Assembly (NCBI GenBank): GCA_947629845.1
Contig: CANRFD010000011.1
Coordinates: forward strand, 1-23,013
Direction: 5' to 3'
From: an uncultured Clostridia bacterium
GTDB taxonomy: Bacteria; Bacillota; Clostridia; Christensenellales; Borkfalkiaceae
Length of the DNA: 23,013 nt
Shown: positions 21,212-23,013 of the stretch, piece after piece
Layout of the letters: every line of letters begins with the position of its first letter
How positions within the stretch are numbered: position 1 is the stretch's first letter
The notes under the pieces: generated by a model
The model's database searches: none
What the model saw: the letters and a program-made list of their open reading frames with translations, nothing else
What the model was told of the DNA's origin: nothing
Made by a program: the position numbers and the translations under genes

Positions 21212-21220
21212 GGAGAGAAA

Positions 21221-22342
21221 ATGAAGATTCTGATTTTGACGATGACATGCGGAGAATGTCATAATACAATGGCGCAGGCGATCGCAGCCGCGATCTCCGC
21301 ACCGGACGAATGTAAGATCTGCGACATATACGGCGAAAACGAGCGCGAGCGGCGCAAGGACGAAAAATGGTATCTCCTGTGCCTGAAGTGGTTCTCCCAT
21401 ATTTACGAGCGTTTCTGGAACCATTACCGCCGGCGCGATCCCATGCGGCGCTATTGCGGCACCGCCGACGTCGGCATCAAGCGCGGCTGGAAGGAGGTGG
21501 AACAGGAGCTCGTCGCCTATTCGCCCGACGTCGTCATTTGCACGCACAGCGCGGCAAGCAATATCGTCTGCAGGCTCAAAATACATAATCGCTTTCAAGG
21601 CAAGGTGTACGCGGTCATGCACGATTTCGTCAACTGTCCCTATTGGGAGGGGAGCGTGCTCTGCGACGCCGTTTTCACGCCGCATGAACTTGTGAACGAG
21701 TGTCTCATCGGGCGCGGGTTCCGCAGCGAACAGCTCATTCCCACAGGATTTCCCCTGCGTCAGGAATTTGAAACATCACTTTCCAAGGAAAAGCTGCGGG
21801 AGGAATTCGGCGTTCCGCAGGATGCCTTCGTCGTCCTCGCGCTCAACGGCGGGGCGGGGATCGGGAACATGAAGGGACTCGTCAAGGCATTGATGCGTGC
21901 CGATTTGAAGGGCAAAACGTTCTATGTCAGCGTCGTATGCGGGCACAACGAAAAAGCCAAGCGAAAGTTGGAGAAATTCTGCGCAAAGCGGGGCTGGAAG
22001 AATATCCGCATCCACGGCTTTGTGCAGGACGTCCCGCGCTATATGAAGGCGGCAGACCTCTATTTTTGCAGAGGGGGCATGGGCTCGTTCTGCGAGGCAA
22101 TGGCGAGCGGCGTCAACGTCGTCGTGCGCGAGCACCCGATGGCGCAGGAGCGTTGCAATCGCAACATTTTGCGCGCACGGGGTCTGTGCGAAGGGCTGAA
22201 ACACGTTTCGGACGCCACGGCGTTGACGGAGCGGTTTGCCACCGACCCGCAGTTTGGGGAGGAGATGAGAAGCCGCGTCGCGGCGTTCTTTATTCCAAAC
22301 GGCGTGAAAAATATTCTCGATTATATCCACGCACACGCTTGA
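21221..22342 (+). CDS. GT28-type glycosyltransferase (MGDG synthase/UgtP-like)
   Basis: Predicted membrane-associated GT-B enzyme, most like diacylglycerol glycosyltransferases that make glycolipids. 373 residues. The N-terminal domain (about 1-170) begins M-K-I-L-I-L-T with the helix cap G-E-C-H-N (11-15), where G-x-G-H-x is usual, and contains V-I-C-T-H-S. The linker T-G-F-P-L-R-Q-E-F (175-183) matches the family T-G-I-P-x-x-x-x-F. The C-terminal domain carries the nucleotide-sugar region R-G-G-M-G-S-F-C-E-A-M-A (284-295), usually K-P-G-G-x-T-x-x-E. Ribosome binding site AAGGAGAG. Cotranscribed with the small XRE gene. MurG is less likely because its N-terminal G-G-T-G-G-H and long motifs are absent. 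Acceptor unknown; glycolipid synthesis is an inference. Confidence 0.82.
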   Translation: MKILILTMTCGECHNTMAQAIAAAISAPDECKICDIYGENERERRKDEKWYLLCLKWFSHIYERFWNHYRRRDPMRRYCGTADVGIKRGWKEVEQELVAYSPDVVICTHSAASNIVCRLKIHNRFQGKVYAVMHDFVNCPYWEGSVLCDAVFTPHELVNECLIGRGFRSEQLIPTGFPLRQEFETSLSKEKLREEFGVPQDAFVVLALNGGAGIGNMKGLVKALMRADLKGKTFYVSVVCGHNEKAKRKLEKFCAKRGWKNIRIHGFVQDVPRYMKAADLYFCRGGMGSFCEAMASGVNVVVREHPMAQERCNRNILRARGLCEGLKHVSDATALTERFATDPQFGEEMRSRVAAFFIPNGVKNILDYIHAHA

Positions 22343-22376
22343 CCGCGCAGCCGCAGCATTACCCATTTTTCCGTAA

Positions 22377-22406
22377 AAAAATCGGAGCCCGAGGGCTCCG
22401 ATTTTT
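22377..22406. terminator. Bidirectional intrinsic terminator between the GT28-like gene and groEL
   Basis: AAAAATCGGAGCC, loop CGAG, GGCTCCGATTTTT: a perfect 13-bp inverted repeat with an A-tract on one side and a T-tract on the other, so it can end transcription from both convergent genes. Confidence 0.93.
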
Positions 22407-22418
22407 CAAACATTCGTC

Positions 22419-23013
22419 TTAATACATTCCGTCCATGCCGCCGCCTGCGGGTGCGGGAGGAGCGGGAGGGGTGGGGATATCCGTCACGATGGATTCCGTC
22501 GTGAGTAGCGTCGAGGCAACGGAGGCCGCGTTCTGCAGTACCGAGCGGGTGACCTTCGTGGGGTCGATGATGCCGCTCTCCACCATATCGGTGTATACGT
22601 TCTTGAGCGCGTCGAAGCCGTAGGTCGTAACCTTCTTGGCGAGTATCTTATCCACAACGACGGAGCCGTCTACGCCCGCATTCTTTGCGATTTGGCGAAC
22701 GGGTTCCTCACAGGCCTTCAAAATAATGCTTGCGCCCGTCTTTTCGTCTCCGGAGAGGGAGGCGACCAAGCGCCGCAGAACGGGAACGCAGGAGAGGAGC
22801 GCCGAACCGCCGCCGGGCACATAGCCTTCCTCGACTGCCGCCCGCGTTGCCGCAAGCGCGTCGTCGATGCGCAGTTTCTTTTCCTTCATCTCGACTTCCG
22901 TCGCCGCGCCGACGTTGATCACCGCCACGCCGCCTGCGAGTTTTGCAAGGCGTTCCTGCAATTTTTCCTTGTCGTAGTCGGAAGTCGTCACTTCGATCTG
23001 CGCCTTGATGGAG
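22419..23013 (-). CDS. groEL: 60 kDa chaperonin GroEL (partial, C-terminal part)
   Basis: ATP-dependent folding chaperonin that works with GroES. Only the last 198 residues are in the window; the 5' part lies beyond the right edge. Visible: T-S-D-Y-D-K-E-K-L-Q-E-R-L-A-K-L-A-G-G-V-A-V-I, then E-E-G-Y-V-P-G-G-G-S-A-L-L and the Asp-containing G-V-D-G-S-V-V-V, the intermediate and equatorial segments. It ends with a Pro/Ala-rich stretch and G-G-G-M-D-G-M-Y, the Gly/Met tail that lines the cavity. The stop at 22419 is followed by the shared terminator. groES would be expected upstream, outside the window. Confidence 0.97.
   Translation of the reverse strand, partial: SIKAQIEVTTSDYDKEKLQERLAKLAGGVAVINVGAATEVEMKEKKLRIDDALAATRAAVEEGYVPGGGSALLSCVPVLRRLVASLSGDEKTGASIILKACEEPVRQIAKNAGVDGSVVVDKILAKKVTTYGFDALKNVYTDMVESGIIDPTKVTRSVLQNAASVASTLLTTESIVTDIPTPPAPPAPAGGGMDGMY

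Noticed and set aside
21221..22342. GT28-like gene as the missing murG
   Set aside because: The N-terminal G-G-T-G-G-H and other MurG motifs are not visible, and the linker T-G-F-P-L-R-x-E-F fits the diacylglycerol glycosyltransferase branch better.
1..23013. CRISPR array, tRNA/rRNA, insertion sequence, integrase or defence genes
   Set aside because: Looked for repeats, transposase-like proteins and RNA gene sequences; none is visible in the window.

Overview
This window is chromosomal core-genome DNA from a moderately GC-rich, Gram-positive-type bacterium, most likely an uncultured member of the Bacillota (class Clostridia). That assignment is an inference. It rests on the Gram-positive division gene set (mraZ-rsmH-ftsL-pbp-murE-mraY-murD-ftsW-murA-divIB-ftsA-ftsZ), strong AGGAGG-type ribosome binding sites, near-consensus sigma-A promoters, and a polyamine ABC operon led by an XRE-cupin regulator. 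MurE carries the DNPR motif, which points to meso-diaminopimelate peptidoglycan. There is no rRNA or tRNA gene, CRISPR array, insertion sequence or phage gene.

Layout: (1) 1-4929, minus strand: a polyamine operon running XRE-cupin regulator > potA > potB > potC > potD. The pot genes are joined by 4-bp stop/start overlaps, and potD leaves the left edge. The operon has a clear sigma-A promoter and palindromes in its leader. (2) 4978-5392, minus: rpsT (ribosomal protein S20) with its own promoter and two tandem terminators. (3) 5454-6239, plus: murI (glutamate racemase). (4) 6266-17418, plus: the first division/cell-wall transcription unit. It starts at a consensus promoter overlapped by a three-unit 10-bp repeat that looks like a MraZ operator, and it ends in a terminator after divIB. 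(5) 17534-20165, plus: ftsA-ftsZ as a separate unit with its own consensus promoter and two terminators. (6) 20170-22406: an accessory envelope module of a minus-strand GT32-type glycosyltransferase, diverging from a small XRE regulator plus a GT28/UgtP-like glycosyltransferase. A 17-bp palindrome lies in the promoter they share. (7) 22419-23013, minus: the 3' end of groEL, convergent on a bidirectional terminator.

The genes form a coherent set. MurI supplies D-Glu. MurA, MurD and MurE carry out cytoplasmic precursor steps and MraY makes lipid I. FtsW and the class B PBP polymerise and crosslink septal wall under control of the FtsL-like protein and DivIB, at the ring organised by FtsZ and FtsA. 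murF, murC, murB and murG are absent from the window and must lie elsewhere.

Most notable points: an FtsA whose nucleotide-binding motifs look degenerate; a class B PBP whose best start appears to be an AUA codon; an FtsL-like protein with about 175 cytoplasmic, Ala/Pro-rich residues; a PotA with a duplicated C-terminal regulatory domain; and the divergent XRE/glycosyltransferase switch. I see no clearly new multi-gene system; the glycosyltransferase module is the best candidate for one.
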